A stretch of 64,000 nucleotides of DNA, taken from positions 677,373 to 741,372 of the forward strand of contig NZ_KQ948015.1 in assembly GCF_001513965.1 (NCBI RefSeq), read 5' to 3'. Source of the DNA: Streptomyces cellostaticus (GTDB lineage: Bacteria > Actinomycetota > Actinomycetes > Streptomycetales > Streptomycetaceae). The notes under the pieces are model-generated. The model ran no database searches. It worked only from the letters and a program-made list of their open reading frames with translations, and was not told the origin of the DNA. The position numbers and the translations under genes are program-made. Shown in pieces: positions 1 to 7,946 of the stretch (positions within the stretch are counted from its first letter, which is position 1; each line of letters opens with the position of its first letter).

Positions 1-81
1 GGCGACGCCTCTGTGAACTGCGGGCTCGGCGACGCCTCTGTGAGCTCCCGGCTCTCCGACGTCCCTGTGACCTCCGGCATC
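1..81. repeat. 27-bp tandem repeat running off the left edge
   Basis: Three consecutive 27-bp units start at 1, 28 and 55. The first two share GGCGACGCCTCTGTGA exactly and the third is diverged. On the minus strand the units encode a 9-residue repeat at the C-terminal side of the pseudokinase-like protein. The array length outside the window is unknown. Confidence 0.8.
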
Positions 82-806
82 ACCGCAGCCACCGCCGCCC
101 GCAGCGCCGTGCGGTGCAGGAAGTCCGCCGGCAGGGCCCCGCGGCCGGACACCAGTGCGGCTCGGGCCGCCGCCAGGCCGTCGGACTCGGCCGTGGCCGC
201 GCAGTGGGCGAACAGCTCCGCCGCAGGGGTCCGGGAGCCGGCCCAGGCGGCGCCCAGGGCGCGGGCCAGGCCGGCCCAGGCACGCACATCGTGCGCCTGC
301 AGGTCGGTGTCCGCGCTGTCGCCCAGCACCGAGCCCAGTGCCGCCTCGGCCAGCAGGGCGACGCCGTCGGGAGCGAGGGTCACCGTGTCCGGGCCGGGCG
401 AACCGTGCGCGAGGCCCGCCGCGTGCAGGGCGAGCAGGGTCTGCGCGGTCTCGTTGAGCACGCTCGCCGCGCTGCCCGCGTCCGGACGGGAGTCCTCGGC
501 GGCCAGGAGTCCGGCCACCGTCGGGACCGGCGGCCGGGCGGTGATCAGCCACGCCTCCCCCGCCTGAGCGACCAGGTCGACCGTGCCGAGCAACCCGGGC
601 AGCCGGAGCTTCGCGGCGGCGAGCACCGCACCGGCCAGGCGCTCCCGCGTGCCCTCCGGCGCGAGCAGGGCGCGGTCGATGTGCAGTGCGCCGAGGACCG
701 GTTCGCCCGGCCGCCCCGGGAGCAGTGCGTGCCAGGTGCCGAAGCGCGCGTCCCGTGACCAGCCGGACAGGGGCCGGCCGGCCACCGTGGTGGCTGTCGT
801 GGTCAT
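1..806 (-). CDS. Pseudokinase-like protein, C-terminus cut by window edge
   Basis: At least 268 residues are encoded, starting at the ATG complementary to 804-806, with the 3' end beyond base 1. The middle resembles the C-lobe of bacterial Ser/Thr kinases: LHAAGLAHGSPGPDTVTLA sits where kinases carry a catalytic HRD loop. The Asp is replaced by Ser and the DFG metal-binding motif is absent (LLAEAAL follows), so I infer a catalytically dead kinase fold. The gene is 17 bp downstream of an intact membrane kinase and probably in the same transcript. The visible C-terminal end is a 9-residue tandem repeat, TEASPSPQF. A pseudokinase next to an active kinase suggests a scaffold or regulator, but this is inference; the homology is weak enough that it could be an unrelated helical protein. 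Confidence 0.6.
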   Translation of the reverse strand, partial: MTTTATTVAGRPLSGWSRDARFGTWHALLPGRPGEPVLGALHIDRALLAPEGTRERLAGAVLAAAKLRLPGLLGTVDLVAQAGEAWLITARPPVPTVAGLLAAEDSRPDAGSAASVLNETAQTLLALHAAGLAHGSPGPDTVTLAPDGVALLAEAALGSVLGDSADTDLQAHDVRAWAGLARALGAAWAGSRTPAAELFAHCAATAESDGLAAARAALVSGRGALPADFLHRTALRAAVAAVMPEVTGTSESRELTEASPSPQFTEAS

Positions 807-823
807 GTCGCTCCGTTCGGAGT

Positions 824-2413
824 TCAGCACGGCGGTGCGTCCAGGGAGGCCGTCTGTGCGCCGTTCGCGGCCGCCGGGTCACTGCTGAGCGTGACCTCCC
901 AGGCGCCGCGGCAGGGGTGGTTGGAGAAGTCCGCCTCGAAGGTCAGGTCGTAGCGGGTGCTGCCGGACAGGGGCTGGGTCCGGGCGCCGTACGGGTCGGC
1001 GGGTGTGTCGACGTAGTACTGCGCGGTGACGCTCAGCGGCCCGGTGCCCGTGGTCTGGACCGTCACAGCGGCGACGAGCGTGCCGGGCTTCTGCCCGCGC
1101 TGCCAGGAGCCGATGGTGATGGTGACCGTGCCGGCGGTTGCCGCGCTGGGAGACGCGGTGGTCGGAGTCGGCGCGGGCACACTCTCACTCACGCTCGTAC
1201 TCGGGGTCGGCGCCGGCGAGGACGACGGGCTGTCCGAGGGCGTGACGGACGGCGAGCCGTCGGCCGTGGGCGGTGCGGTGCTCGGCGCGACGGAAGGTGA
1301 AGTACCGGGCGTGGTAGGTGAGTTGACGGCCGAAGGCACCGAACTCGCCGCCGTCGTGGACGTCTCGTGCGGGCGCTGCGTCGCATAGGTCGCGCCGCCC
1401 GCCACGAGCACCAGTGCGGCCGCCGCGCCGGTCGCGGCCTTCCAGCCGCCGCGCTTCAGCCGGCCCAGCAGAGTCAGGGCACGGGCCGCTCCGTCGACCG
1501 TCGCGGTCGTGGTGAACGGGAACAACAGGGCCAGCAGCGCGGCGAGTTCGGCGAGCCGACGCCGTCCCCGCTGCTCCCAGCCGGCGCCGTACCCCTCGGT
1601 GGCGGACCGCTCCAGGTGGGCGAGGAACTCCTCGACGCCGGGCCGGTGAGCCGGGTCCTTCGCCAGGCCGGTGCGCAGCAGTCCGCGCACCGGCTCGGGT
1701 ACGTCGTCCAGCGGGACGGGTGCGCGCAGGTGCTGGAGGCGCAGCGCGCTCACGTCGGCGGCGGCGAACGGCCGCCGTCCGGTCAGGCACTCGAAGAACA
1801 CCACCGACGCCGCGTAGACGTCGGCGGCCGGGCCGGCCGGTTCGCCGTGCCACTGTTCGGGCGCCATGTAGGCGGGCGTGCCCGCGGCCTCCGTCTCGCG
1901 TCCGCTGCGGACGGCGATGCCGAAGTCGGCGAGCGCGCTGGTGCCGTCGGCGCGCACGAGCACGTTCTCCGGCTTGTAGTCGCGGTGCACCACGCCGGCC
2001 GCGTGGGCCGCGCCGAGCCCGAGCAGGGAGCCCTTGAGCAGGACGAGCGCGGCCTCGGGTCCGGTCGCCCCGTGCCGGCGCAGGAGCCGGCGGAGGCTGA
2101 CGCCGTCCACGGCCTCCATCACGATGGCGGCGCCGGCGCGTGCCTCGACGTACTCGTACAGCCGCACCACGCACGGGTGCCGCAGGTCGCCGAGCAGCCG
2201 TGCCTCGGCGCGGAAGCGGGCGAGGAACTCCCGGTCGCCGCACAGGCTCCGGCTCAGGTACTTGATGGCCACGGGCACGCCGGTCGCGGTGTGCCGGGCC
2301 AGTACGACCCGGCCGCCGGCGCCCTCGCCGAGCGTGCGTACGGCCTCGTAGCCGGGGACGGACCAGTCGCCGCCGTCGGGGACGGCCGCACCGTGCGCGT
2401 CGTCGCGTGTCAT
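824..2413 (-). CDS. Membrane-anchored Ser/Thr protein kinase
   Basis: This 529-residue protein has an N-terminal kinase domain (about 20-270): Gly loop GEGAGG at 29-34, ATP-binding Lys51 in VAIKYL, catalytic loop HRDYKPEN at 143-150, DFG at 163-165, and GTPAYMAPEQW in the activation segment. A hydrophobic segment near 325-343 should cross the membrane once. It is followed by a Ser/Thr/Pro-rich linker and an exported domain of about 110 residues with a C-terminal Cys. This is the PknB-type layout, with the kinase inside and a sensor-like domain outside; the ligand is unknown. Its ATG overlaps the stop of the FHA-protease gene by 4 bp (ATGA), so the two are translationally coupled. The FHA domain next door is a natural phospho-threonine reader for this kinase. 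Confidence 0.93.
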   Translation of the reverse strand: MTRDDAHGAAVPDGGDWSVPGYEAVRTLGEGAGGRVVLARHTATGVPVAIKYLSRSLCGDREFLARFRAEARLLGDLRHPCVVRLYEYVEARAGAAIVMEAVDGVSLRRLLRRHGATGPEAALVLLKGSLLGLGAAHAAGVVHRDYKPENVLVRADGTSALADFGIAVRSGRETEAAGTPAYMAPEQWHGEPAGPAADVYAASVVFFECLTGRRPFAAADVSALRLQHLRAPVPLDDVPEPVRGLLRTGLAKDPAHRPGVEEFLAHLERSATEGYGAGWEQRGRRRLAELAALLALLFPFTTTATVDGAARALTLLGRLKRGGWKAATGAAAALVLVAGGATYATQRPHETSTTAASSVPSAVNSPTTPGTSPSVAPSTAPPTADGSPSVTPSDSPSSSPAPTPSTSVSESVPAPTPTTASPSAATAGTVTITIGSWQRGQKPGTLVAAVTVQTTGTGPLSVTAQYYVDTPADPYGARTQPLSGSTRYDLTFEADFSNHPCRGAWEVTLSSDPAAANGAQTASLDAPPC

Positions 2414-4170
2414 GCCGCCTCCTCCACAGCCGTGCCGACGCTCGTGCCCGCCGACGGGAGGCGCCTCGCCTCCCGGCTGCGCCGGACCCGGCGTGCCAGC
2501 AGGCGCACGGGCGCGGCCCACACCGGGAACGCCACGAGCGCGACCACGGCCGCCTCGACGACGGTGGTCCACGGCTCGGCCAGCCGGCCGTGCAGCAGGT
2601 CGCCGATCCGGGAGCGCCAGGCCAGCAGGGCGAGGCCCAGGAAGCCGTAGGTGCCGACGACGACGGCCAGGCCGTAGGCGGCCATGCCCGCCTGGCGCGG
2701 GCCGGGCCGCCGGCCGGCGCGCAGATCGCGCCACAGGCCCGTGCGGAAGTAGGCACCGGCCTCCTCGCGCAGCCTGGGCACGCGCAGCGCGTCGGTCAGC
2801 GCCTGGTAACCGTCCAGCGGCATCAGGGGGTTGAAGTTGTAGAGGGTGTTCAGGTAGAGGCCGAAGGCCAGGTGGTAGAGGACGGCGGAGGCCGGTCCGG
2901 CGGGCAGCAGGGCCGTGCCGGTCGCGCACCAGCCGGCCAGGGCCGCCGTGGACAGCGGCCCGGACAGGGCCACCACGACACGGGACCAGCGCGTGCCGAA
3001 CCACATGTCGCTGGTGTCCACGAACGCGAACGGCATGCCCATCATCAGCAGGAACCCGCCGCGCCGGACCGTGCGGCCGTACGACTTCACGGCCAGCGCG
3101 TGGGTCAGCTCGTGGACGAGCAGCGCGGTGACGTACCCGGCGGCCAGCAGCACCGGGCCCCACACGCCTGCTCCGCCGAAGTCCAGCAGGTGGTGGCGGC
3201 CCTGTGCGGCGAAGAACGCGACGAGGCCGCCGGCGACCGACAGCCAGGCCAGCAGCACCCCGGTCCGGGTGAACAGGCGCCAGCCGAAGGCCTGGTAGAG
3301 CCGGGTGACCAGCCGGTCGAGGCCGGGGACGGAGATCTCCAGTTTCAGCAGCGCCCGGTACAGCGCACGCGCCGCCCGGCGCCAGCCGGGCGGCCGCTCC
3401 TCTTCCGTCCGGCCGGGCAGGCCGCGCAGCAGCCCGGCGTCGGCGAACGCGGACAGTGCGGACTCGATGCGGGGCAGGGCGAGTTCGCCGTAGCGGTCGG
3501 CGTAGGCGAACAGCAGGTCCCGTACGGTGTTCTCGCCGTCGACGGCGTGCCAGAGGAAGACCTGGCGCTCGTCCAGCTCCAGATAGCGGCCGGTGCGGGT
3601 GCTGCTGAGCACCCAGCGGGGTGTGCCGCGTTCGGTGGGGATCTGCTTGAGGGCCCAGCCGGAACGGCGGCGGGGGCGCGCGGTGAGCGGGCCGTTCGCC
3701 TCCGGTGCCTCCTCCTGCCCGGCGACGGGCAGCTGGGTCAGCTGGGTGCCGACGAGCATCGTGCGGGAGCCGATCCGGGCGTCGCGGGGCTGCTCGAAGA
3801 CCAGGCGTACGTCGCCGACGGACAGCTCGGTGCCGTCGGCGAGCGGGGCGGCGCCGCCGTGCAGGTCGACGCCGCCGACCGCCGTGCCGTTGAAGGAGTC
3901 CAGGTCCTCGACCCGGAAGCCCTCACCGGTGCGGACGATACGGGCGTGGCGGCGCGAGACGCTGGCGTCGGGCAGGACGACGTCGTTGTCCGCGCCCCGG
4001 CCCAGCGTGGTGACCGGGCCGGTCAGCGCAACGAGCAGCGCCGGGTCGTCGAGGCCTCGCAGCTGCGGCGCGGCGTACGACGTCGGTGCGGCACCGCGGC
4101 GCAGGGTGCCGCAGTGCAGGCAGTACGGGAAGTCGCGCCGCACGTGGACGCGGCAGACGTGGCAGAGCAT
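2410..4170 (-). CDS. Zinc-ribbon/FHA/PqqD-like/M50 metalloprotease membrane protein
   Basis: This is a 586-residue fusion. Residues 3-20 hold two CxxC pairs (Cys3, 6, 17, 20), a short zinc ribbon. An FHA phosphothreonine-binding domain follows at about 50-125 (LGRGADNDVVLPD, SVSRRHARI, DSFNGTAVGG). Residues about 185-250 look like a PqqD/RiPP-recognition winged helix (GRYLELDERQVFLWHAVDG). The C-terminal half is a multi-pass M50 site-2-type protease: HELTH at 353-357 and NFNPLMPLDGY at 445-455 supply the zinc ligands. Related actinobacterial and bacillar genes are often called putative peptide zinc metalloprotease and sit beside peptide precursors. It starts 8 bp after the glycine-rich gene and overlaps the kinase gene. 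I infer intramembrane cleavage of a peptide or protein, possibly the glycine-rich product, gated by phosphorylation. Confidence 0.88.
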   Translation of the reverse strand: MLCHVCRVHVRRDFPYCLHCGTLRRGAAPTSYAAPQLRGLDDPALLVALTGPVTTLGRGADNDVVLPDASVSRRHARIVRTGEGFRVEDLDSFNGTAVGGVDLHGGAAPLADGTELSVGDVRLVFEQPRDARIGSRTMLVGTQLTQLPVAGQEEAPEANGPLTARPRRRSGWALKQIPTERGTPRWVLSSTRTGRYLELDERQVFLWHAVDGENTVRDLLFAYADRYGELALPRIESALSAFADAGLLRGLPGRTEEERPPGWRRAARALYRALLKLEISVPGLDRLVTRLYQAFGWRLFTRTGVLLAWLSVAGGLVAFFAAQGRHHLLDFGGAGVWGPVLLAAGYVTALLVHELTHALAVKSYGRTVRRGGFLLMMGMPFAFVDTSDMWFGTRWSRVVVALSGPLSTAALAGWCATGTALLPAGPASAVLYHLAFGLYLNTLYNFNPLMPLDGYQALTDALRVPRLREEAGAYFRTGLWRDLRAGRRPGPRQAGMAAYGLAVVVGTYGFLGLALLAWRSRIGDLLHGRLAEPWTTVVEAAVVALVAFPVWAAPVRLLARRVRRSREARRLPSAGTSVGTAVEEAA

Positions 4171-4178
4171 GGAGTGGC

Positions 4179-5780
4179 TCAGCCTCCGCCGGAACCGCTG
4201 AGGAAGGTGCCGCCGTTGAAGCCGCCGTCCGCCTCGGGCGCGGAGGGCGACAGGTGGGTGGCGATGTCGCCGGTGCCGGGCAGATCGATGCCGCCGCGCA
4301 CGGTCGTCCCGGCGCGGCCGAGGGTGCCTTCGCGGCCACCGCCGCCACTGGGACGGTTACCGTTCTCCGGGTCGCCGCCCCCATCACCGCCACCACCACC
4401 GTGGCCGCCACCGCCACTGGGGCGATTGCTGTTCTCCGAATCGCCGCCCCCATCACCGCCACCACCACCGTGGCCACCGCCCCCACTGGGGCGATTGCTG
4501 TTCTCCGGGTCACCGCCCCCATCACCGCCACCACCACCGTGGCCGCCACCGCCACTGGGGCGATTGCTGTTCTCCGGATCGCCGCCCCCATCACCGCCAC
4601 CACCCTCGCCACCACCACCGTGGCCACCACCGCCACTGGGGCGATTGCTGTTCTCCGGATCGCCGCCCCCATCACCGCCACCACCCTCGCCACCACCACC
4701 GTGGCCACCGCCCCCACTGGGGCGATTGCTGTTCTCCGAGTCACCGCCGCCCTCGCCGCCGCCCGAGGAGCCACCGTGCCCGGAGCCGCCGTCACCGGCT
4801 CCGCCACCGGCCTCACCGCCGCCACCGCCCTCACCGCCGCCTTCGCCGCCACCGCCGCCTTCTCCACCGTCACGGTCGTAGATACCGCCGTGGCCGAAGT
4901 GGCCGGCATCCCCGCCGCCCTCGCCACCGGCACCACCGAACCCGCCGTGTCCCCCGAGATCGCCGAACCCGCCGGAACCGAGACCGCCCTCACCGAAGCC
5001 GCCGGAACCCGCACCGCCGTCACCGAAGCCACCCGCACCGCCGTCGCCGAAGCCACCCTCGGCCCCGCCGAAGCCACCGTCCGCGCCGCCAAAGCCACCC
5101 TCGGCCCCGCCGAAGCCACCCTCCGCGCCGCCGAAGCCACCCTCCGCGCCGCCGAAGCCACCCTCCGCGCCGCCGAAGCCGCCCTCCGCGCCGCCGAAGC
5201 CGCCGAAGCCTCCTTCGGAGCCGTCTCCGGCATGCATGCCGAAGTCCGCGCCGCCGCTCTGGTGCCCGAAGTCACCGAACCCGCCGAAGTCCCCGAATGT
5301 GCCGAACTCGCCGGCCCCCGCCTCCGCCGGGGACACCCCCGCCAGCCCGCCGCCGAGCAGGCTGTGGGTGCCGGCCGAGGACACGTCGATGCCGTCGGTG
5401 GGACGGGTCAGGTCGGTCGCGTGGTCGGCGGAGTCCGGGCCACCGGAATCGTGGCCGTCGGACCCATGGTCGTACGAGAGGCCCTGTTCGGACGAGACGG
5501 CGTGGTCCGCCGGTATGTCGTGGTGTGCCGGAACGTCGTGATGCGTGAGCGCATGCGCCGCGCTGCCGAAGAACAGGGACGACTTGGACAGTCGCGGGTC
5601 GAGTGCGGCCGGTCCCCCGTCCGCGCCGGACTCGACCCGGAGGGAGCGAAGTTCGGCCACCTGCGCGGGTGTCAGGCCGAGTCTTCGGGCCACCTCGGTG
5701 TCGTCGCCGTCGAGTTCGGCTCTGAAGGCCGGGTCGAGGGCCAGGCGGGTCATGGCAGCGCGGAATGCGTCGTCGGTCAT
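4179..5780 (-). CDS. Glycine-rich repeat protein with leader-like helical N-terminus
   Basis: This is a 533-residue protein. Residues about 1-48 form a compact helical domain (FRAAMTRLALDPAFRAELDG then EVARRLGLTPAQVAELRSL) resembling LigA/Nif11-type leader folds. A His/Asp-rich linker (about 75-125) follows. The rest is extremely Gly-rich: about seven GGFGGAE heptads, then six copies of a unit containing ENSNRPSGGGG spaced by Gly/His/Asp/Glu tracts, ending FNGGTFLSGSGGG. There are no Cys residues and no signal peptide or membrane segment. An SD-like GGAG lies 8 bp before the ATG. It is the first gene of an operon with the PqqD-like/M50 protein and the kinase. I infer a substrate: a precursor polypeptide, a matrix-like protein or a phase-separating protein. 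Long open frames on the opposite strand are codon-bias shadows. Confidence 0.85.
   Translation of the reverse strand: MTDDAFRAAMTRLALDPAFRAELDGDDTEVARRLGLTPAQVAELRSLRVESGADGGPAALDPRLSKSSLFFGSAAHALTHHDVPAHHDIPADHAVSSEQGLSYDHGSDGHDSGGPDSADHATDLTRPTDGIDVSSAGTHSLLGGGLAGVSPAEAGAGEFGTFGDFGGFGDFGHQSGGADFGMHAGDGSEGGFGGFGGAEGGFGGAEGGFGGAEGGFGGAEGGFGGAEGGFGGADGGFGGAEGGFGDGGAGGFGDGGAGSGGFGEGGLGSGGFGDLGGHGGFGGAGGEGGGDAGHFGHGGIYDRDGGEGGGGGEGGGEGGGGGEAGGGAGDGGSGHGGSSGGGEGGGDSENSNRPSGGGGHGGGGEGGGGDGGGDPENSNRPSGGGGHGGGGEGGGGDGGGDPENSNRPSGGGGHGGGGGDGGGDPENSNRPSGGGGHGGGGGDGGGDSENSNRPSGGGGHGGGGGDGGGDPENGNRPSGGGGREGTLGRAGTTVRGGIDLPGTGDIATHLSPSAPEADGGFNGGTFLSGSGGG
4339..4745. repeat. Intragenic minisatellite, 69- and 81-bp units
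   Basis: Six copies of CCACTGGGGCGATTGCTGTT (with small changes) recur with spacing 69, 69, 69, 81 and 81 bp. Each encodes the ENSNRPSGG motif on the minus strand, and the spacers encode GGGGHGGGG-type tracts of 23 or 27 residues. All units stay in frame, so copy number can change without breaking the gene. Confidence 0.9.
5044..5215. repeat. 21-bp tandem repeat encoding GGFGGAE heptads
   Basis: About eight nearly identical 21-bp units (AAGCCACCCTCCGCGCCGCCG on the plus strand with minor changes) encode the heptad GGFGGAE on the minus strand, inside the glycine-rich protein. Confidence 0.85.
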
Positions 5781-5894
5781 GGTTCGGTCTCCGTCGAGGG
5801 GGCACTGGGATGCCGATCGCGGCGGAGCCGAGGATCCCCCCTGGTCGGCGGCAACCTGCCCTTTCCGGCCATCCCCGCCGATACCTGCGGGGAC

Positions 5895-5924
5895 GTTATA
5901 GAGCGGATGGCATGACCTGCGCAA
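5895..5924 (-). promoter_or_regulatory. Probable housekeeping promoter of the glycine-rich/FHA-M50/kinase operon
   Basis: Read on the minus strand, TTGCGC (5919-5924), an 18-bp spacer and TATAAC (5895-5900) match the sigma-70/HrdB pattern. The start codon is about 110 bp further on, leaving a moderately long 5' leader. No other good promoter was seen in the gap before the next gene. Confidence 0.55.
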
Positions 5925-6028
5925 GAGCGGACGCAACGCGCCCTGTGTCGCCGCCGTACGACGGACAGGCAGAATGCGGGGCGCGGCGCCGCAGAGCAGG
6001 AGCACCGCGCCCCGGGGCCGTCAGGCGG

Positions 6029-6463
6029 TCAGGCGGCCTGTGACCCTGGTGGAGAGTCCTCGCGCCGGACCACGCACAGGGCCCAGATGATGAAGCCGGA
6101 GATCGCGATCATCACAACCGACCAGACCGGGGAGTACGGCAGGGAGAGGAAGTTGGCGATGATGATCAGCCCGGCGATGGTCACACCGGCGGCCCGTGCC
6201 CACAGCGACGGCTGGAGCAGTCCGACGCCGACGATCATGGCGAGCACACCCAGGGCCAGGTGGATCCAGCCCCAGCCGGTGAGATTGAACTTGAAGACGT
6301 AGTTCGCCGTGCTGACGAAGACGTCGTCCTGGGCGATCCCCATGATGCCCCGGAAGAGGTCGAGCACTCCGGTGATCATGAGCATCACGGCCGCGAAGGT
6401 CGTCAGCCCGCCGGCCCACATCTGCCGGGTCGTTTGCGTGTGTGTACGGTGTGTCGCGGTCAT
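6029..6463 (-). CDS. Small four-helix membrane protein, DUF7144-like
   Basis: This 144-residue protein has four predicted membrane helices (about 17-40, 65-85, 90-110 and 112-132) and the motif GWGWIHLALG that typifies the DUF7144 family of actinobacterial membrane proteins. No enzymatic residues are evident. It lies 33 bp downstream of a SHOCT-domain membrane protein and is the last of three same-strand genes for small membrane proteins, the first being an HdeD relative. The grouping suggests an envelope-stress or acid/osmotic-stress set, but the sequence does not show the actual role. Confidence 0.85.
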   Translation of the reverse strand: MTATHRTHTQTTRQMWAGGLTTFAAVMLMITGVLDLFRGIMGIAQDDVFVSTANYVFKFNLTGWGWIHLALGVLAMIVGVGLLQPSLWARAAGVTIAGLIIIANFLSLPYSPVWSVVMIAISGFIIWALCVVRREDSPPGSQAA

Positions 6464-6496
6464 CCCGTTTCCTCGTTTCGATCTCGTCGGATGTGC

Positions 6497-6946
6497 TCAG
6501 CGAGGGACGGAGCCCGTTCCGCCGGCAGAACCGTGGCCGCTCAGGACCAGTTCCTTCGCCCTGCGGAACTCCTCCTCGGAGATGTCGCCGCGGGCCTTGA
6601 TCTCGGACAGCTTGGCCAGCTCGTCGACACTGCTGGTCCCGCCCTTGGCGGTTTCCCGGACGTAGCTGTCGAACGCCTTCTGCTGTGCCCGGGCCTGCTC
6701 CACCTCGCGGCGGCCCATGTCCTTGCCGCGGGCGATCACGTAGACGAGGACACCGAGGAACGGCACCACGAGGACGAACAGCAGCCATCCCGCCTTGGCC
6801 CAGCCGCTCATGCCGTCGTCACGGAAGATGTCGACGATGATCCGGAACAGCAGGACGAACCACATGATCCACAGGAAGAAGACCAGCATGGTCCAGAAGG
6901 CGCTCAGCAGCGGATAGTCGTACGCGAGGTACGTCTGGGCGGTCAT
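6497..6946 (-). CDS. SHOCT-domain membrane protein
   Basis: This 149-residue protein has two N-terminal membrane segments (about 12-40 and 48-70), a charged linker, and a C-terminal SHOCT helical module at about 107-137 (DELAKLSEIKARGDISEEEF). SHOCT is a short oligomerisation module often attached to membrane proteins. The ATG is preceded by GGAGTG. It sits between HdeD-like and DUF7144-like genes on the same strand with gaps of 77 and 33 bp, so co-transcription is likely. Function is unknown beyond probable envelope localisation. Confidence 0.88.
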   Translation of the reverse strand: MTAQTYLAYDYPLLSAFWTMLVFFLWIMWFVLLFRIIVDIFRDDGMSGWAKAGWLLFVLVVPFLGVLVYVIARGKDMGRREVEQARAQQKAFDSYVRETAKGGTSSVDELAKLSEIKARGDISEEEFRRAKELVLSGHGSAGGTGSVPR

Positions 6947-7023
6947 GTCACTCCTCCGTTCCGGGCTGGGCCCGGCAGACGATCTCTGCCGTTTCAGCGT
7001 GGGCACGGCAAGAAGCGCGCGCC

Positions 7024-7665
7024 TCACCCGGGAGGGGTGAGCGTCCGGCGGACCGCGTGCCGCCAGGCGAGGGCGACCGCCAGCTCGCCCAGCCCCAGCA
7101 GGACGAGCCACAGGCCGAGCAGCCGGGTCAGCGCAACCGCCGACTCGGCCGGCAGGGCCAGGACCACGATGCCGGCGACGATGCCCAGCACCGCCAGTCC
7201 GAGCACGACGCCGCGGTGCGGCAGGTCCTTGGCGCCGAGGGCCGAGTAGAGCGTGAGGATGCCGGACACCAGCCAGACGATCCCCACGATCAGCGACAGC
7301 GCCGTGATGGTCTGCAAGGGATGGCGCAGGCAGAGCACGCCCGCCAGGACGCAGACGACCGCGAGCAGCAGTACGGAAAGCCGGTCCCCGGCCTCCCGGC
7401 GGCCGAAGGCCGTGACGAACCGGAAGGCGCCGGTCACGAGCAGGTACAGGCCGATGAGGACGGCCAGGACGTGCAGCGTCTCGTCCGGCCACACCAGCAC
7501 CAGGATGCCCGGCACCAGGGTGGCGATCGCCGTCCCCAGGATCCAGGTCCAGGAGCGCCCGAGCAGGGCCAGCGCCTCGGTGGGGTCCCCGGCCCCGCCG
7601 AGAGCCCTCCCACTGCCGAAGGGGTCCGTTCCGGTCGGGGATGCCGGATCGCGAGGCACGCTCAT
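7024..7665 (-). CDS. HdeD-family membrane protein
   Basis: This 213-residue protein has a 30-residue polar N-terminus followed by six membrane helices in three pairs, the layout of the HdeD/DUF308 family. Motifs include WPDETLHVLAVLIGLYLL and RHPLQTITALSLIVGIVWL, which fit the internal repeat of that family. HdeD in enterobacteria is an acid-resistance membrane protein; in Streptomyces related genes are common and uncharacterised. It is the first gene of a three-gene membrane-protein group. An AGGAGGAAT sequence lies just before the ATG and is a strong ribosome-binding site. Confidence 0.88.
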   Translation of the reverse strand: MSVPRDPASPTGTDPFGSGRALGGAGDPTEALALLGRSWTWILGTAIATLVPGILVLVWPDETLHVLAVLIGLYLLVTGAFRFVTAFGRREAGDRLSVLLLAVVCVLAGVLCLRHPLQTITALSLIVGIVWLVSGILTLYSALGAKDLPHRGVVLGLAVLGIVAGIVVLALPAESAVALTRLLGLWLVLLGLGELAVALAWRHAVRRTLTPPG

Positions 7666-7871
7666 GATTCCTCCTCAGGTGGCCGGACGCGCCGCCGCCC
7701 GATGGCCGGTCCCGCCCCCGACGGTCGACCGTCGACCGCAGACGGAGCAGCGCGCTGCGACCTGACCGCCAGCCTCCCGCGCCCGTCCGGGCACCGGATC
7801 ACCCACGACGGGTGATCCCCGCGCGGCACCGGGGCGATGGGCTGAGGTGGTCGGCAGGCGCCGGACCGGAT

Positions 7872-7909
7872 GTAGCGACACGTAGCGACAGGTAGCGACC
7901 CGTAGCGAC
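7872..7909. repeat. Four GTAGCGAC repeats at exact 10-bp spacing
   Basis: GTAGCGAC occurs at 7872, 7882, 7892 and 7902 with 2-bp variable spacers, so every copy faces the same side of the helix. It lies 37 bp before the potassium-channel start, in the divergent gap with hdeD. It could be an operator array for a multimeric activator or a simple slippage array. Confidence 0.7.
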
Positions 7910-7946
7910 GTGGCTCCGAGAGCCGACAGGAGCGAAGAGAGCCGAG

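Noticed and set aside
4339..4745. Regularly spaced repeats considered as a CRISPR array
   Set aside because: The spacing sequences are themselves repeats, there are no unique spacers and no cas genes, and everything is in frame with the glycine-rich gene.
2407..5915. Long plus-strand open frames (609-824 codons) opposite the FHA-M50, kinase and glycine-rich genes, rich in Ala/Thr/Val or Pro/Ser repeats
   Set aside because: They mirror the codon bias and repeats of the minus-strand genes. They lack ribosome-binding sites and recognisable domains, while the minus strand encodes clear kinase, FHA and M50 motifs.
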